A DNA stretch of 64,000 nt from an uncultured Clostridia bacterium (GCA_947168565.1 CAMVMM010000013.1:1-64000), one strand, 5' to 3'; positions 16,297 through 24,904 are shown, counted from the stretch's first letter. Program-made: numbers and translations. The notes: generated by a model not told the origin, from the sequence alone.

Positions 16297-16680
16297 ATGA
16301 AAAGGCTCACCTGTTTTTCCGTGCTCGGTTCGTATTCCATCGGCTTCGAGCTTGAGCATGAAACCACCGTGCCTGCTTTTATTGAAAAGCTGAGATCCGC
16401 CGGAGTGAGTATTGACAGGGTCAAGCTGCGCGAAAAGGCGGAGAAGGCGGAAAACACCGCGCGCGCTGTTCACGGCAGGGAGTATTCCGCAGCAGAGCTT
16501 ATAAAAAGCTTCGATGAAATAAACGCGGCGGCGGAGGATATAGTTTACAATATCCGCTGTAAAAAGGGCAAAAAAACCTTCAGCGTGTTCATGAAGGGCA
16601 GCACCTCGAAGGTGTCCGTGCTGACAGAGGATTTCTATTTCGATTTGGAAAAAGCTCTTGAAAGCGGCGAAGGGCGGTAG
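16297..16680 (+). CDS. Conserved-looking protein of unknown function, 127 aa
   Basis: I do not recognise this gene. The start at 16297 is preferred because GGGAGG lies just before it; an ATG four codons earlier would place that site inside the gene. The protein is soluble, with no export signal. The N-terminal half (FELEHETTVPAFIEKLRSAG) is helical and charged. The C-terminal half looks beta-rich (KKTFSVFMKGSTSKVSVLTED). It lies 30 bases after glgP with no terminator, so it is probably co-transcribed with glycogen phosphorylase. Confidence 0.7.
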   Translation: MKRLTCFSVLGSYSIGFELEHETTVPAFIEKLRSAGVSIDRVKLREKAEKAENTARAVHGREYSAAELIKSFDEINAAAEDIVYNIRCKKGKKTFSVFMKGSTSKVSVLTEDFYFDLEKALESGEGR

Positions 16681-16777
16681 AGCGCCCGCGCCGGAGCTGT
16701 GCCATTTTTGAAAAGGTATCTGCAAAACGAATGCGAGGAGCATAAACAAGCATTATTATATCGAAATCCTCCGGAGC

Positions 16778-16806
16778 TTGACAAGGGGCGAATAGCGGAG
16801 TATAAT
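16778..16806 (+). promoter_or_regulatory. Perfect-consensus sigma-A promoter
   Basis: TTGACA, 17 bases, TATAAT with no mismatch, giving a leader of about 145 bases to the dockerin protein at 16958. The 277-base gap after the preceding gene holds this promoter and leader and no other gene. Confidence 0.9.
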
Positions 16807-16957
16807 CGAATATAGGATATAATTCATGGAATGAGTTAGAACGGCTGTCTGTTATAATGCCGCTGCAGGGAATTCCTGCGCATTTGACGTGAAGCTAATG
16901 CATCCGCCGCAGGCGGAGCATCGGACTTAATAAATTTTCTTGGAAGGAGAGAAAAGC

Positions 16958-19462
16958 ATGAAGAAGATCCTCAGCTTCATTCTCGCGTTTGCGCTCGTGC
17001 TGTCCGTTATGGCGGTTCCCGCGCTTGCCGAGAATACCGCGCCCGCAGTGAGGGATGCGGCGGACATCAACGAGGCGCTGAACGTTGAAGGCGGCACTCT
17101 TGTTTTTGTAAATGATGAAACATACCCCTGGACGGTGGACGGCGATGCCGCAAAATCGGGCAACGCCGGCGTGGGCAACTCGGAATCATCCGTCAGAACC
17201 ACGGTCACCGCGAATGAAGGCGATGTGCTGCAGTTCGATTGGATAAGCATGGGCGAGGGCTCCGACACTGCGGACTGGGACGGTCTGCGCGTGTATGTGG
17301 ACAGCACCAAGATCCTTGAAAAGGGCGCAAATCACCCGAATTTCGAGCGCTTTGCCTACGTTCTTTCCGCGGGCGAACATGAGATAAGATTCACCTTCAA
17401 GAAGGACAGCGGCGTAAACGGCACCGGCGACTATGCAAAGATCGATAACGTCAGCGTTGCCGCTCCCGCTGTGCCCGAGAGCATCGTTGCTTCGGATGTT
17501 GAGGTTCCCGTGAATCGCACCGCGAGCGTGAGCTACACGGTGCTTCCGGATGAAGCGATAAACAAGAGCGTGACCTTTACCATCGCCGATGAATCCGTTG
17601 CAACGGTCGATGCAAACGGCGTTGTTCGCGGCGTCGTTGAGGGAAGCACCACGCTGACTATCGCAAGCGTAGCTTCGCCCGATGTTACCGCAGAGGTGAA
17701 TGTTAACGTTGTTCCCGGTCCGGATCCCGTGAAGCTCTTCGGCGCTTCCATGAGCGATCTCGGCGGCACGGGTCTTGACGGCAAATGGATAAGCTTTATG
17801 GACAACGCTCCCGGCGCGGTATCCAATGCGGGCGATCCGAATGCTTCCGTATACGCGGCGGCGTTCGCAGGCGGCAAGGTTTACGGCTACACCTTCGTGA
17901 ACGGAGTCGGCTCGAATTACTTCATCATGGATACCGAAACCATGAAGCTTGGCTATTCCGGCTACACCTTCGCAAACACCGTTTACGGCATGGCATACGA
18001 TCATTCGACGGACACCATGTTTGTGCTCTACGGCAACTACCGCTACCTCGGCGCCGTTGATCTTGCCACGGGTCAGGTGACCTATGTTGCAAGCCTGTCC
18101 GGCCACAGCGGCACGCCCTACACCTTTGCGATCGACGGAGATGGCACGGGCTATATCATCACCAACGGCACCAACGCAAGGCTCTATAAGGTCAATCTTG
18201 CAACCGGCGCCTGCACGCTCGTCGGCAGCACCGGCGTTGCGCTCTCCTATCTGCAGAGCATGACGTGGGACCACAACACCGATCAGCTCTTCTGGGCCTC
18301 CGTAACCTCTCAAACGGTAACGGGGCTGTATGTGTTGGATCCCGAAACCGCAGCCGCAACGAGCCTCGGCGTTATCGGCGAGGGCGGTCATGAAGTCGTG
18401 GGCCTGTTCACGATGAACGATATCGAGATCCCCCCCGTTGAATTCCCCGATGCGGAGGTTACCTTTGTGGACGGCGTGGACGGCTCTGAGCTCGGCTCCA
18501 TGACGGTTGCGGGCGGCACCGTGCTCAATGAGGCGGATTTCCCGACTCCTCCCGAGCATGAGGGGCTTGAGTTTGCAAGATGGGATTACGACGGCGCACC
18601 CGTCTACTCCAACCTTACCATTACCGCGAGGTATCTCGATCCCACCGCGATCGTTTGGGATTTTGAAACGAATCCCTGGGAGCTCGGCTTTGATTCGCTT
18701 GATGCGGACGGCGACGGCTTTGATTGGGGCTGGAGCTATGATATCGGCGCAACCACCTACGAGGGCAAGGGCGTGATGCAGAGCGATTCCTACATAAACG
18801 GCACGGGCGCGCTCAACCCCGATAACTGGCTCATCACACCTCCGTTCCGCGGCAGCTCGATAAGCTTCCTGTATTGCGGTCAGGATCCCTCCTGGGCAGC
18901 CGAGTATTTCGGAGTATATGTTTCCACCGATGGCGGCGCGAGCTGGGGCGAGGAGCTTGCAAGCTACACCTCAAACGGCGCGTATCAGCAGTGCGTTGTG
19001 GATCTGAGCGAATACGAGGGTCAGTCCATCATGTTTGCGATCCGCCATTATAACTGCACCAACCAGTTCAAGCTGAATATCGATTATATCTGCATAACCG
19101 GAGTCAAGCACGAGGTAACTTTTGTGGACGGCGTAACGGGTGACACTATCGAAACCGTGCTTGTTGACCGCGCCTCTGCTGCGACCGCTCCCGAAGTGCC
19201 CGAGCATTTCGGCTACACCTTCATTGAGTGGGACACCGATTTCTCCAAGGTAACCGATGATATCACCGTCACAGCAATCTATGAGCTGAGCTGGGATGTG
19301 GATCAGGATGGCGATGTGGATACCGCCGATGCGCTTGCCGTAATGCGCCATGTGATGAACATTGAGCAGGCCGACGCCGCGTATATGGATGCCGATGGCA
19401 ACGGAGAGATCAATATTACGGATGCGCTGCTCATCATGCGCTTTGCACTCGGCATTGACTGA
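16958..19462 (+). CDS. Secreted multidomain dockerin protein, 834 aa
   Basis: Start at MKKILSFI after AAGGAGAG. A Sec signal peptide ends near residue 25 (VPALA). Domains in order: a jelly-roll/MAM-like domain (about 30-165); a Big2 Ig-like domain (about 172-252, ESVATVDANGVVRGVVEGST); a six-stretch beta-propeller-like region (about 255-495); an InlB B-repeat (about 500-560); a second jelly-roll of the cleaved-adhesin/choice-of-anchor-J type (about 566-722); another InlB B-repeat (about 723-780); and a C-terminal type I dockerin with two calcium loops (DVDQDGDVDTADAL and DADGNGEINITDAL). Dockerins bind cohesins on a cell-surface scaffold, but no cohesin is in the window. No glycosidase catalytic domain is apparent, so it may be an adhesin or a binding component. 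Confidence 0.9.
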   Translation: MKKILSFILAFALVLSVMAVPALAENTAPAVRDAADINEALNVEGGTLVFVNDETYPWTVDGDAAKSGNAGVGNSESSVRTTVTANEGDVLQFDWISMGEGSDTADWDGLRVYVDSTKILEKGANHPNFERFAYVLSAGEHEIRFTFKKDSGVNGTGDYAKIDNVSVAAPAVPESIVASDVEVPVNRTASVSYTVLPDEAINKSVTFTIADESVATVDANGVVRGVVEGSTTLTIASVASPDVTAEVNVNVVPGPDPVKLFGASMSDLGGTGLDGKWISFMDNAPGAVSNAGDPNASVYAAAFAGGKVYGYTFVNGVGSNYFIMDTETMKLGYSGYTFANTVYGMAYDHSTDTMFVLYGNYRYLGAVDLATGQVTYVASLSGHSGTPYTFAIDGDGTGYIITNGTNARLYKVNLATGACTLVGSTGVALSYLQSMTWDHNTDQLFWASVTSQTVTGLYVLDPETAAATSLGVIGEGGHEVVGLFTMNDIEIPPVEFPDAEVTFVDGVDGSELGSMTVAGGTVLNEADFPTPPEHEGLEFARWDYDGAPVYSNLTITARYLDPTAIVWDFETNPWELGFDSLDADGDGFDWGWSYDIGATTYEGKGVMQSDSYINGTGALNPDNWLITPPFRGSSISFLYCGQDPSWAAEYFGVYVSTDGGASWGEELASYTSNGAYQQCVVDLSEYEGQSIMFAIRHYNCTNQFKLNIDYICITGVKHEVTFVDGVTGDTIETVLVDRASAATAPEVPEHFGYTFIEWDTDFSKVTDDITVTAIYELSWDVDQDGDVDTADALAVMRHVMNIEQADAAYMDADGNGEINITDALLIMRFALGID

Positions 19463-19517
19463 CGCTCGCCGAAACGGCGCTGAATAAACGAATATCCCCG
19501 TGATATGCGGGAAATAC

Positions 19518-19548
19518 GGCGGAGGGGCTTCGGCCTCCCCGCCTTTTT
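19518..19548 (+). terminator. Intrinsic terminator after the dockerin gene
   Basis: Eleven-pair stem GGCGGAGGGGC/GCCTCCCCGCC (one mismatch) with a TTCG loop and five T. Confidence 0.85.
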
Positions 19549-19682
19549 GCCGAAAAGAAGCGCATTGATTATGAAACTGCCTTGCCCGCATCGGCTTTTT
19601 CATACAAATAATTCCGAATGATTCCGGCAGTTATGCCAAAATGAATTACAATTAATAATTCGCTGCAAAAGGCGTCCCCATA

Positions 19683-19711
19683 TTGAAAATGCTTCCAAAA
19701 CATGATAAAAT
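19683..19711 (+). promoter_or_regulatory. Promoter of the dCMP deaminase-thyX operon
   Basis: TTGAAA, 17 bases, TAAAAT, about 57 bases before the start at 19768. The rest of the roughly 300-base gap holds only the upstream terminator. Confidence 0.7.
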
Positions 19712-19767
19712 ACACCAGATGCCGCGCTCTTATCCTTGGGCAAATCCATGGCAAAACAGGAGTAAAT

Positions 19768-20202
19768 ATGAACCGTATCAGCAAGGATGAATACTATCTT
19801 TCCATCGCCGCTTCAGTTGCAAAGCGCTCCACCTGCCTTCGCAGGCAGTACGGCGCGGTTATCATAAAGAACGATGAGATCATCTCCACCGGCTATAACG
19901 GCGCCGCGAGGGGCGAGCCGAACTGCTGCGATACCGGCGAATGCTGGCGCGAGGCAAACGGCATTCCGCACGGCGAGCAGTACGAAAAATGCGTTGCCGT
20001 GCACGCCGAGCAGAACGCCATAATCTCCGCTCCGCGCAGCCTGATGCTGGGCGGCACGCTCTACCTTGCGGGCTTCGATGCCTGCGGCGAGCTTGCCGAG
20101 CCCGCGCCCTGCGTTATCTGCTCCCGCATGATAAAGAACGCGGGCATAGCGGAGATCGTTTCCAAAACTGCGGACGGCGGCATCAAGCGCCGCAGGGCAT
20201 AA
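19768..20202 (+). CDS. dCMP deaminase family protein, 144 aa
   Basis: Zinc enzyme that deaminates dCMP to dUMP, the substrate of thymidylate synthase. The catalytic motif is VHAEQNAI (His ligand and proton-shuttling Glu) and the other two zinc ligands are in PCVICSRM. The family's second zinc region appears as GEPNCCDTGEC. The start at 19768 follows ACAGGAG; upstream in-frame starts overlap the promoter. The next gene, 27 bases on, is thyX, so the operon makes dUMP and then dTMP. A ComEB-like role cannot be excluded by sequence, but the pairing argues for nucleotide synthesis. Confidence 0.92.
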   Translation: MNRISKDEYYLSIAASVAKRSTCLRRQYGAVIIKNDEIISTGYNGAARGEPNCCDTGECWREANGIPHGEQYEKCVAVHAEQNAIISAPRSLMLGGTLYLAGFDACGELAEPAPCVICSRMIKNAGIAEIVSKTADGGIKRRRA

Positions 20203-20229
20203 CGAAAAAAGCAAAGGAAATAAGGAAAA

Positions 20230-20835
20230 ATGAGGATAGTTGAGCCCTCTTTTGAAATATTGAACGCTCCAAAAAGGGCGGAGGTACTCCGGCATCTTGA
20301 GCTCTGCGGCAGGGTGTGCTATAAGAGCGAGGATAAGATAACCGAGGATTCCGCCTCGCGCTTTGTGAAATTTCTCATAGAGCGCGGGCATGAAAGCCCC
20401 ATCGAGCATATCTCTATAAGCGTTCGCATCATCTGCGACCGCGGCGTTTCCCATGAATGGGTGCGCCACCGCATCGCCAGCTATTCGCAGGAGAGCACAA
20501 GATATTGCAATTATAATTCGGAAAAGTTCGGCGGCGGCATCGCGTTCATCCGCCCGTATTTCGCGGATAACGAAAAGCTCTTTGAAATTTGGAAAGCGGA
20601 GATGCAGAGCGCGGAAAAGGCGTATAGCGATATGCTTGCAAACGGCGCAAAGCCCGAGGACGCAAGAAGCGTGCTTCCAAACAGTCTTAAAACCGAGTTT
20701 ATCTGCACCATGAACCTGCGCGAATGGCGGCATTTCTTCGCGCTGCGCTGCGCAAAGGCGGCGCATCCCGCGATGCGGGAGATAGCCGTGCCGCTTCAGG
20801 CGGCGTTCAGAGAGCTGCTGCCGGAGCTGTTTTAA
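20230..20835 (+). CDS. thyX: Flavin-dependent thymidylate synthase, 201 aa
   Basis: Methylates dUMP to dTMP with methylene-tetrahydrofolate and FAD. The ThyX signature is RHRIASYSQESTRY (RHRxxSxxxxSxR). Other conserved features are the N-terminal substrate region with RVCYKSEDKITEDS and the C-terminal NLREWRHFFALRC. Length is slightly short but within the family range. AAGGAAATAAGG precedes the ATG. It is the second gene of an operon with dCMP deaminase. ThyX normally replaces ThyA, and no thyA or folA is visible here. Confidence 0.96.
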   Translation: MRIVEPSFEILNAPKRAEVLRHLELCGRVCYKSEDKITEDSASRFVKFLIERGHESPIEHISISVRIICDRGVSHEWVRHRIASYSQESTRYCNYNSEKFGGGIAFIRPYFADNEKLFEIWKAEMQSAEKAYSDMLANGAKPEDARSVLPNSLKTEFICTMNLREWRHFFALRCAKAAHPAMREIAVPLQAAFRELLPELF

Positions 20836-20858
20836 AAGGACAATGCTGAATTATTGAA

Positions 20859-20882
20859 GAAATTCCTAAGGAATTTCAACCG
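20859..20882 (+). repeat. Covarying hairpin family, copy D
   Basis: Stem GAAATTCC/GGAATTTC, loop TAA, followed by AACCG and directly by a heptamer array. In reverse complement the order (array, CGGTT, hairpin) matches the copy at 42640-42708. Confidence 0.65.
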
Positions 20883-20927
20883 CAATTATTCATTATTCAT
20901 TATTCATCATTCACTATTCACTATTGA
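20883..20927 (+). repeat. Heptanucleotide array (ATTATTC/ACTATTC type)
   Basis: About six seven-base units. Reading through it upstream of the next gene would give a spurious N-terminus (YSLFIIHHSLFTI), which helps reject that longer frame. Confidence 0.8.
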
Positions 20928-20937
20928 GGTGGAAAAG

Positions 20938-21522
20938 ATGCTTCTTTCCGGATACACAAGGGATAAGGACTCAAACCCCATCGCGGGCGCGAACGTCTAT
21001 ATTATGAGCGAGCGCTTCGAGCCGCTTCACCAAACTGTCAGCGATGAGAAGGGCTTTTACTCCTTCGATCTGCCTGCGGGAAAATATAAGTATCTCGTTG
21101 CGGTAAAGGACTATGGCGAGAAATATCTTGAGTATTGGTGCGAGAATATCGACCTTTCGGAGGATAGATCGATCGACGCGCGATTCGACACGCTCGAGGT
21201 GTACGGTCTGAACGTTTTCCGCGTGATGGGCGGCCACCCCGCGCTGATGGTCTATTTTCGCCCGATGAGCCTTGAAAAATTCAGAGCGGGCGAAGCGGAT
21301 ATCTGCCCCGATATAACGAGCATCCGCGCCTTTGTGAACGGCGGCGAGGTATCCGTACTTGAAACGAACAAGGTGCGCGAATTCGCGGGCGATCAGAGCA
21401 TGGGCGCTTACCTTATCCAGGCCGCGCTGCCCGAGGGCGTGAACGAATGGGAGCGAGTGGATGTGGAGATAACGGGCGATGGCGGCGCGTTCGGCATGGC
21501 AACGATCTTTGCGGAAAAGTAA
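20938..21522 (+). CDS. Protein with carboxypeptidase-regulatory-like (Ig-like) domain, 194 aa
   Basis: Residues about 1-75 match the carboxypeptidase regulatory-like fold: a Gly-Tyr-Thr start, NPIAGANVYIMSERF, then SDEKGFYSFDLPAGKYKYLV. This small beta-sandwich is common in exported or surface proteins. The remainder (about 80-194) is another beta-rich region I do not recognise. No signal peptide is visible from the chosen start. That start is supported by TGAGGTGG just upstream and by the fact that a longer frame would translate the heptamer array. The next gene begins 60 bases on, so co-transcription is likely. Confidence 0.75.
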   Translation: MLLSGYTRDKDSNPIAGANVYIMSERFEPLHQTVSDEKGFYSFDLPAGKYKYLVAVKDYGEKYLEYWCENIDLSEDRSIDARFDTLEVYGLNVFRVMGGHPALMVYFRPMSLEKFRAGEADICPDITSIRAFVNGGEVSVLETNKVREFAGDQSMGAYLIQAALPEGVNEWERVDVEITGDGGAFGMATIFAEK

Positions 21523-21582
21523 GAGTTAAACCCGCCCGGCGTATTTGGGCGGAAACGGTTTTAGAAAATTGCAAGGGGAAAT

Positions 21583-22533
21583 ATGGCAAGAGAATCAAAA
21601 ACATGGACGCTTGAAACTGCGGACGGAGCGCATATCGTGGAATTCTTTCCGCGAACCGCGTTCAAGCCCGCAAAGCTGATGATAGACGGAAGCATCGCGC
21701 CGCTTGATATGACACGTTCGTTTTACGAGGGCATAGATCAGCCGATACTCACGGGCGGAGGGCATGATATAAGGCTCGTTAGCAAGGGTAAATTCACCGA
21801 TATAGCCTACGATGGAGTGTATATGGAGAGCGGAAATGCATATGAGCCGCTTCCGAAAATTTCCAATGCGAACTGGGTTTTCGTCATTATCTCGCTCGCG
21901 GCGATCATACTCGGCGGCGCAATTCCGAGCGCGTGCGCGGTAGGAGGCGCGGCGGCAGGCGCGGCGATTGCGTTGAATAAAAGCCTGGGTAATAAAACGA
22001 AGATCGTTTTAGGCGCGCTGATAGCGGCGCTCACTTGGGCGCTGGCGATCGGGTTGAGCTTTTTCTTTGTGAAGGGCATGAAGCTGGTGGAGAAGAACAC
22101 CGCCGCAAAATTCGGCTTGGATGAATACTCGATAGAGCTGACACGCGATTTCAGAAAGGACAACGATACCGAAGGGCTGCTTGAAGCGGGCGACGAGCTT
22201 GTTTTCGCGGTGTATTCGGACGAGGTTTACGCCTTTGCAACGAAGATCAGCGAAAGTCAGCTCAAGCTTATTTACGACGTGGAGCTCGCTTCCGCAGAGG
22301 AATACTTTCTTGCATATTTTGATATTGACAAGAGCGATATAAAACGCACAGAGAGCGGCAGGGAGTATATAACCTATGCGGAAGGGGAGCGCCGATACGT
22401 CATATCCGTTGAGCACGCAAACAAAGCCTTTTATTTCACTCAGCTCCAATGCCTTGAGAAAAACGCCGAAAAATGCATTCCGAAGATGATTGAATGGACG
22501 AACGGCATAAAAATTACTGATAGTGAAGGCTGA
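21583..22533 (+). CDS. Membrane protein of unknown function, 316 aa
   Basis: I do not recognise the family. Residues 1-90 form a soluble beta-rich domain (ETADGAHIVEFFPRTAF). Two or three membrane segments follow (about 100-118, 120-132 and 145-168). A soluble domain of about 150 residues with many Glu, Asp and Tyr ends the protein. With no N-terminal signal, the first domain is probably cytoplasmic. A rho-independent terminator directly follows, so it is the last gene of its unit. Confidence 0.7.
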   Translation: MARESKTWTLETADGAHIVEFFPRTAFKPAKLMIDGSIAPLDMTRSFYEGIDQPILTGGGHDIRLVSKGKFTDIAYDGVYMESGNAYEPLPKISNANWVFVIISLAAIILGGAIPSACAVGGAAAGAAIALNKSLGNKTKIVLGALIAALTWALAIGLSFFFVKGMKLVEKNTAAKFGLDEYSIELTRDFRKDNDTEGLLEAGDELVFAVYSDEVYAFATKISESQLKLIYDVELASAEEYFLAYFDIDKSDIKRTESGREYITYAEGERRYVISVEHANKAFYFTQLQCLEKNAEKCIPKMIEWTNGIKITDSEG

Positions 22534-22544
22534 AAAGCTTGATG

Positions 22545-22574
22545 CGGGGGAAGGGCAGCCTGCCCCCGTTTTTT
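22545..22574 (+). terminator. Intrinsic terminator
   Basis: CGGGGG paired with CCCCCG around a partly paired loop, then six T, about 12 bases after the stop of the membrane protein. Confidence 0.8.
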
Positions 22575-22605
22575 GATATCATACGGAGCGATTAGAGGAT
22601 TAAAA

Positions 22606-23583
22606 ATGATAGAACTATTCGAAATAACCGAGGAAAATATGTTTTCCGTTCGCGGTCTTGCCGTGCGCGAGGATCAAAAGGGCTTTCTTGACAGCGCCCT
22701 GGGCATAATCGCGCGGGGCTACATCTACCGCGAAAGCCGTGCGCGGGTGCTCGGCATAGCTCACGGCGGCGAGGCGATAGGGCTTGCGCTTGTGAAGGAT
22801 CTGGACGATGAACCCGCCTGCTACGATCTTCAGCAGTTTATGATAGATGAGCGTTACCAAGGGCGCGGCTTCGGCACGGCGGCGCTCAAGCTGATCCTTT
22901 CGGAGCTTGAAGCGGAGCGCAAATACGACTGCGTGGAGGTCTGCGTTAAAAAGAATGCGATCGAGGCGCTGCGCGTTTATGAAAAGGTCGGCTTCGTCGA
23001 TACGGGCTATGTGGACGAGGCCGCGCCGGACTGCCTTTGCCTTGTTTACAGGTTTGCGCCGATAATCAAGCCGGAAAAGACCCTTTCGGGCAGCATTCTC
23101 GATATCGGCGGCGGGGGAGAGGGCGTGATAGGCAGACTGTACGGCGAGCGCGTCACCGCGATAGATAACCGCCAAGAGGAGCTGGCTGAGGCGCCGGGCG
23201 GCTTTACAAAGCTTTTGATGGATGCGCGAAAGCTCGATTTTGCGGATGAAAGCTTTGATAATATCACTTTTTTCTATAGCCTCATGTTCATGGATAAAGA
23301 AACGCAAGGGCTTGCAGCCACAGAGGCTTTGCGCGTGCTGAAAAGGGGCGGTAAGCTGCTTGTTTGGGATGCAAAGATCGAAAAAGCCTATCCCGAAGCC
23401 TTTACGGTGGAGCTTGAAATAGACCTTGGCGGCGAAAAGCTGAAAACCGTCTACGGCGTTATCAGCGATATAGTGAACCAAACTGCCGAAACAGCCGCCG
23501 CGCTGTTCACCCCTTTTGGCTCGGAGCTTATAAGGCGCGAGAGCGCAAACGGGCAGTTTTACTTGGAACTTATAAAGAAATAA
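22606..23583 (+). CDS. GNAT acetyltransferase fused to a SAM-dependent methyltransferase, 325 aa
   Basis: Two enzymes in one chain. Residues about 1-145 are a GNAT N-acetyltransferase with the acetyl-CoA loop QFMIDERYQGRGFGTAAL and the following EALRVYEKVGFVDTGY. Residues about 155-325 are a class I methyltransferase with motif I SILDIGGGGEGVIG, an acidic residue after beta-2 (TAIDNR), motif II-like SFDNITFFYSLMFM and post-II RVLKRGGKLLVWDAK. The start at 22606 follows TTAGAGGAT. The joint is short and there is no frameshift, so the fusion is real in this sequence. Substrates are unknown. One molecule modified twice, or one domain acting as the binder, are both possible. Confidence 0.88.
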   Translation: MIELFEITEENMFSVRGLAVREDQKGFLDSALGIIARGYIYRESRARVLGIAHGGEAIGLALVKDLDDEPACYDLQQFMIDERYQGRGFGTAALKLILSELEAERKYDCVEVCVKKNAIEALRVYEKVGFVDTGYVDEAAPDCLCLVYRFAPIIKPEKTLSGSILDIGGGGEGVIGRLYGERVTAIDNRQEELAEAPGGFTKLLMDARKLDFADESFDNITFFYSLMFMDKETQGLAATEALRVLKRGGKLLVWDAKIEKAYPEAFTVELEIDLGGEKLKTVYGVISDIVNQTAETAAALFTPFGSELIRRESANGQFYLELIKK

Positions 23584-23593
23584 TAACGCGAAA

Positions 23594-23743
23594 TTATCGG
23601 AAGATCAGCGAAATATCCCCGTGCAGGGCAAGGCGAAGTATGCCCACGGCGATAAGATGCGCGGGGTAATAGATATAGAAGAACCATTTGAGCTTGAGGG
23701 TGTTGGAATCGACCCCCTTTTTCGCAGTTAGTTCAGCATTCAT
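23594..23743 (-). pseudogene. C-terminal fragment of a TraX-like membrane protein, 49 codons
   Basis: KLKWFFYIYYPAHLIAVGIL matches my memory of the C-terminal membrane segment of the TraX family, whose full members are near 230 residues. Only this end remains. The ATG overlaps the stop of the upstream methyltransferase (ATGA), so it could still be translated as a 49-residue peptide. It overlaps no gene on the plus strand. I call it a remnant but cannot rule out a functional short form. Confidence 0.5.
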
Positions 23744-24357
23744 TTTCTTATAGTCACAACTCCCGCGCAATATGAGCATTTTTCAAATTTAAGATTTGGG
23801 AAATGCTCTTTCAATTCGCTTGCAACGAAATAGTATTCCTCATCGTCCCAGCCTTCGCCGCAATCCTCGCGGCAAGCTTCAAGCGCGGCGCGATCTTCAA
23901 AGGCAACGTCCCCGATAAGGATGCAGCCGCCCTCGTTGAGAAGGGAAAGCAGCTTTTTGATAAAGGGAAGCTTTTCCTCGTCCGTAAGGTGGTGCAGCGA
24001 ATAGGTTGCGATTATGAAATCATAGCGGTTTTCAAGCAGCTCTTTAGAAAGCCCCTTTGAAAAATCGCCGCAAAAAAGCTTTGCTTTCGGCATTTTTTCG
24101 CTTGCGATCTCCACCATGCGCGGCGAAAAATCCTGCCCGAAAACGCGGCAGCCGCGCTCATAGAGCCTGCTTGTTAAAACCGCCGTGCCAAAGCCGAGAT
24201 CGAGCACGGCGGGTGCATTTTTTTGCATCACCGTATCGAAAATCAGCCCAAGCACCGCCTTATAGCCGGCGAAGGGGTAGAGGTTGCTTTCATCGGAAAG
24301 CCCAACGTCGCGGTCGTAGCCGTCCGCCCAAAGATCGAAGCCGGAGCTTGTGAGCAT
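23740..24357 (-). CDS. Class I SAM-dependent methyltransferase, YrrT-like, 205 aa
   Basis: Motif I is AVLDLGFGTAVLTSRL, the acidic beta-2 end is VFGQDFS, motif II is YDFIIATYSLHHLTDEEK, and the post-motif is LLNEGGCILIGD. The N-terminal FDLWADGYDRDVGLSDESN resembles the YrrT group of Firmicute methyltransferases, whose substrate is uncertain. GGAGG precedes the ATG. It lies 26 bases after the two-cluster ferredoxin gene and overlaps the TraX-like fragment, so the three form one minus-strand unit. Specific function is unknown. Confidence 0.85.
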   Translation of the reverse strand: MLTSSGFDLWADGYDRDVGLSDESNLYPFAGYKAVLGLIFDTVMQKNAPAVLDLGFGTAVLTSRLYERGCRVFGQDFSPRMVEIASEKMPKAKLFCGDFSKGLSKELLENRYDFIIATYSLHHLTDEEKLPFIKKLLSLLNEGGCILIGDVAFEDRAALEACREDCGEGWDDEEYYFVASELKEHFPNLKFEKCSYCAGVVTIRK

Positions 24358-24383
24358 GGTTTTACCTCCAAATAAGCATCGTT

Positions 24384-24890
24384 TCAGTTCGTTTGCGGCA
24401 CGGAAAACGGCACGAAGGCGTTTTCCCTCGCGGTTTTAACGCGCAGGCTCAGCTCGCCGCTTTCAAGATAATGCGCCTGAAGCACCTCGGCGCGGCCGCC
24501 TTCGTGATCGCCGCAAGCAGTTGGGAAAAGCGCGATAAGCTCGCCCTCCTTCAGCTCCGCAAGGGCGTTTTTTACAAACCGCTTGGGTATTTTCAGCGTC
24601 AGCTCGGCGGTATCCTCCGCCTTTGTGAAGTCCACAAGGCGCATATTGCCGTGCGGACACGCCTTCACGCACGCGCCGCAGCCTATGCACTCAGCGTGAT
24701 CCACCTGCGGCACGCGCCCGTTTTTTTCTATTGCGCCAAAGCCGCACGCGCCCGCGCACAGCCCGCATCTATCCTGCCCCGGGCAGAGGCAGACCGCCGC
24801 ACGGCCCCTTTTCAGCCGCGCAGGGGAGGGCGCGCGATCAAGCATGGCAGTTTTTTCCGTTACACTATCCATATCAACACCAAAGCTCAT
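24384..24890 (-). CDS. Ferredoxin-like protein with Cys clusters, up to 168 aa
   Basis: One classic 4Fe-4S motif, CIGCGACVKACPHG, lies near the middle. A second cluster precedes it (CLCPGQDRCGLCAGACGFG), with enough Cys for another centre. The C-terminal 80 residues carry a beta-rich domain without further clusters (PKRFVKNALAELKEGELIAL). The layout recalls the ferredoxin part of RnfB-type proteins, but the rest does not match. The start is uncertain: the first ATG lacks a ribosome site, and the Met at residue 7 has only GGTG upstream. It heads a unit with a methyltransferase. An electron-transfer role is likely; the partner is unknown. Confidence 0.75.
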   Translation of the reverse strand: MSFGVDMDSVTEKTAMLDRAPSPARLKRGRAAVCLCPGQDRCGLCAGACGFGAIEKNGRVPQVDHAECIGCGACVKACPHGNMRLVDFTKAEDTAELTLKIPKRFVKNALAELKEGELIALFPTACGDHEGGRAEVLQAHYLESGELSLRVKTARENAFVPFSVPQTN

Positions 24891-24904
24891 CGAAAAAATT
24901 TTTA

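Noticed and set aside
17186..18559. 457-codon minus-strand frame
   Set aside because: Antisense to the dockerin protein, with no signal, motif or ribosome site.
20854..20937. Longer N-terminus for the carboxypeptidase-regulatory-like protein
   Set aside because: It would start at TTG and translate the hairpin and heptamer array; a good ribosome site precedes the ATG at 20938.
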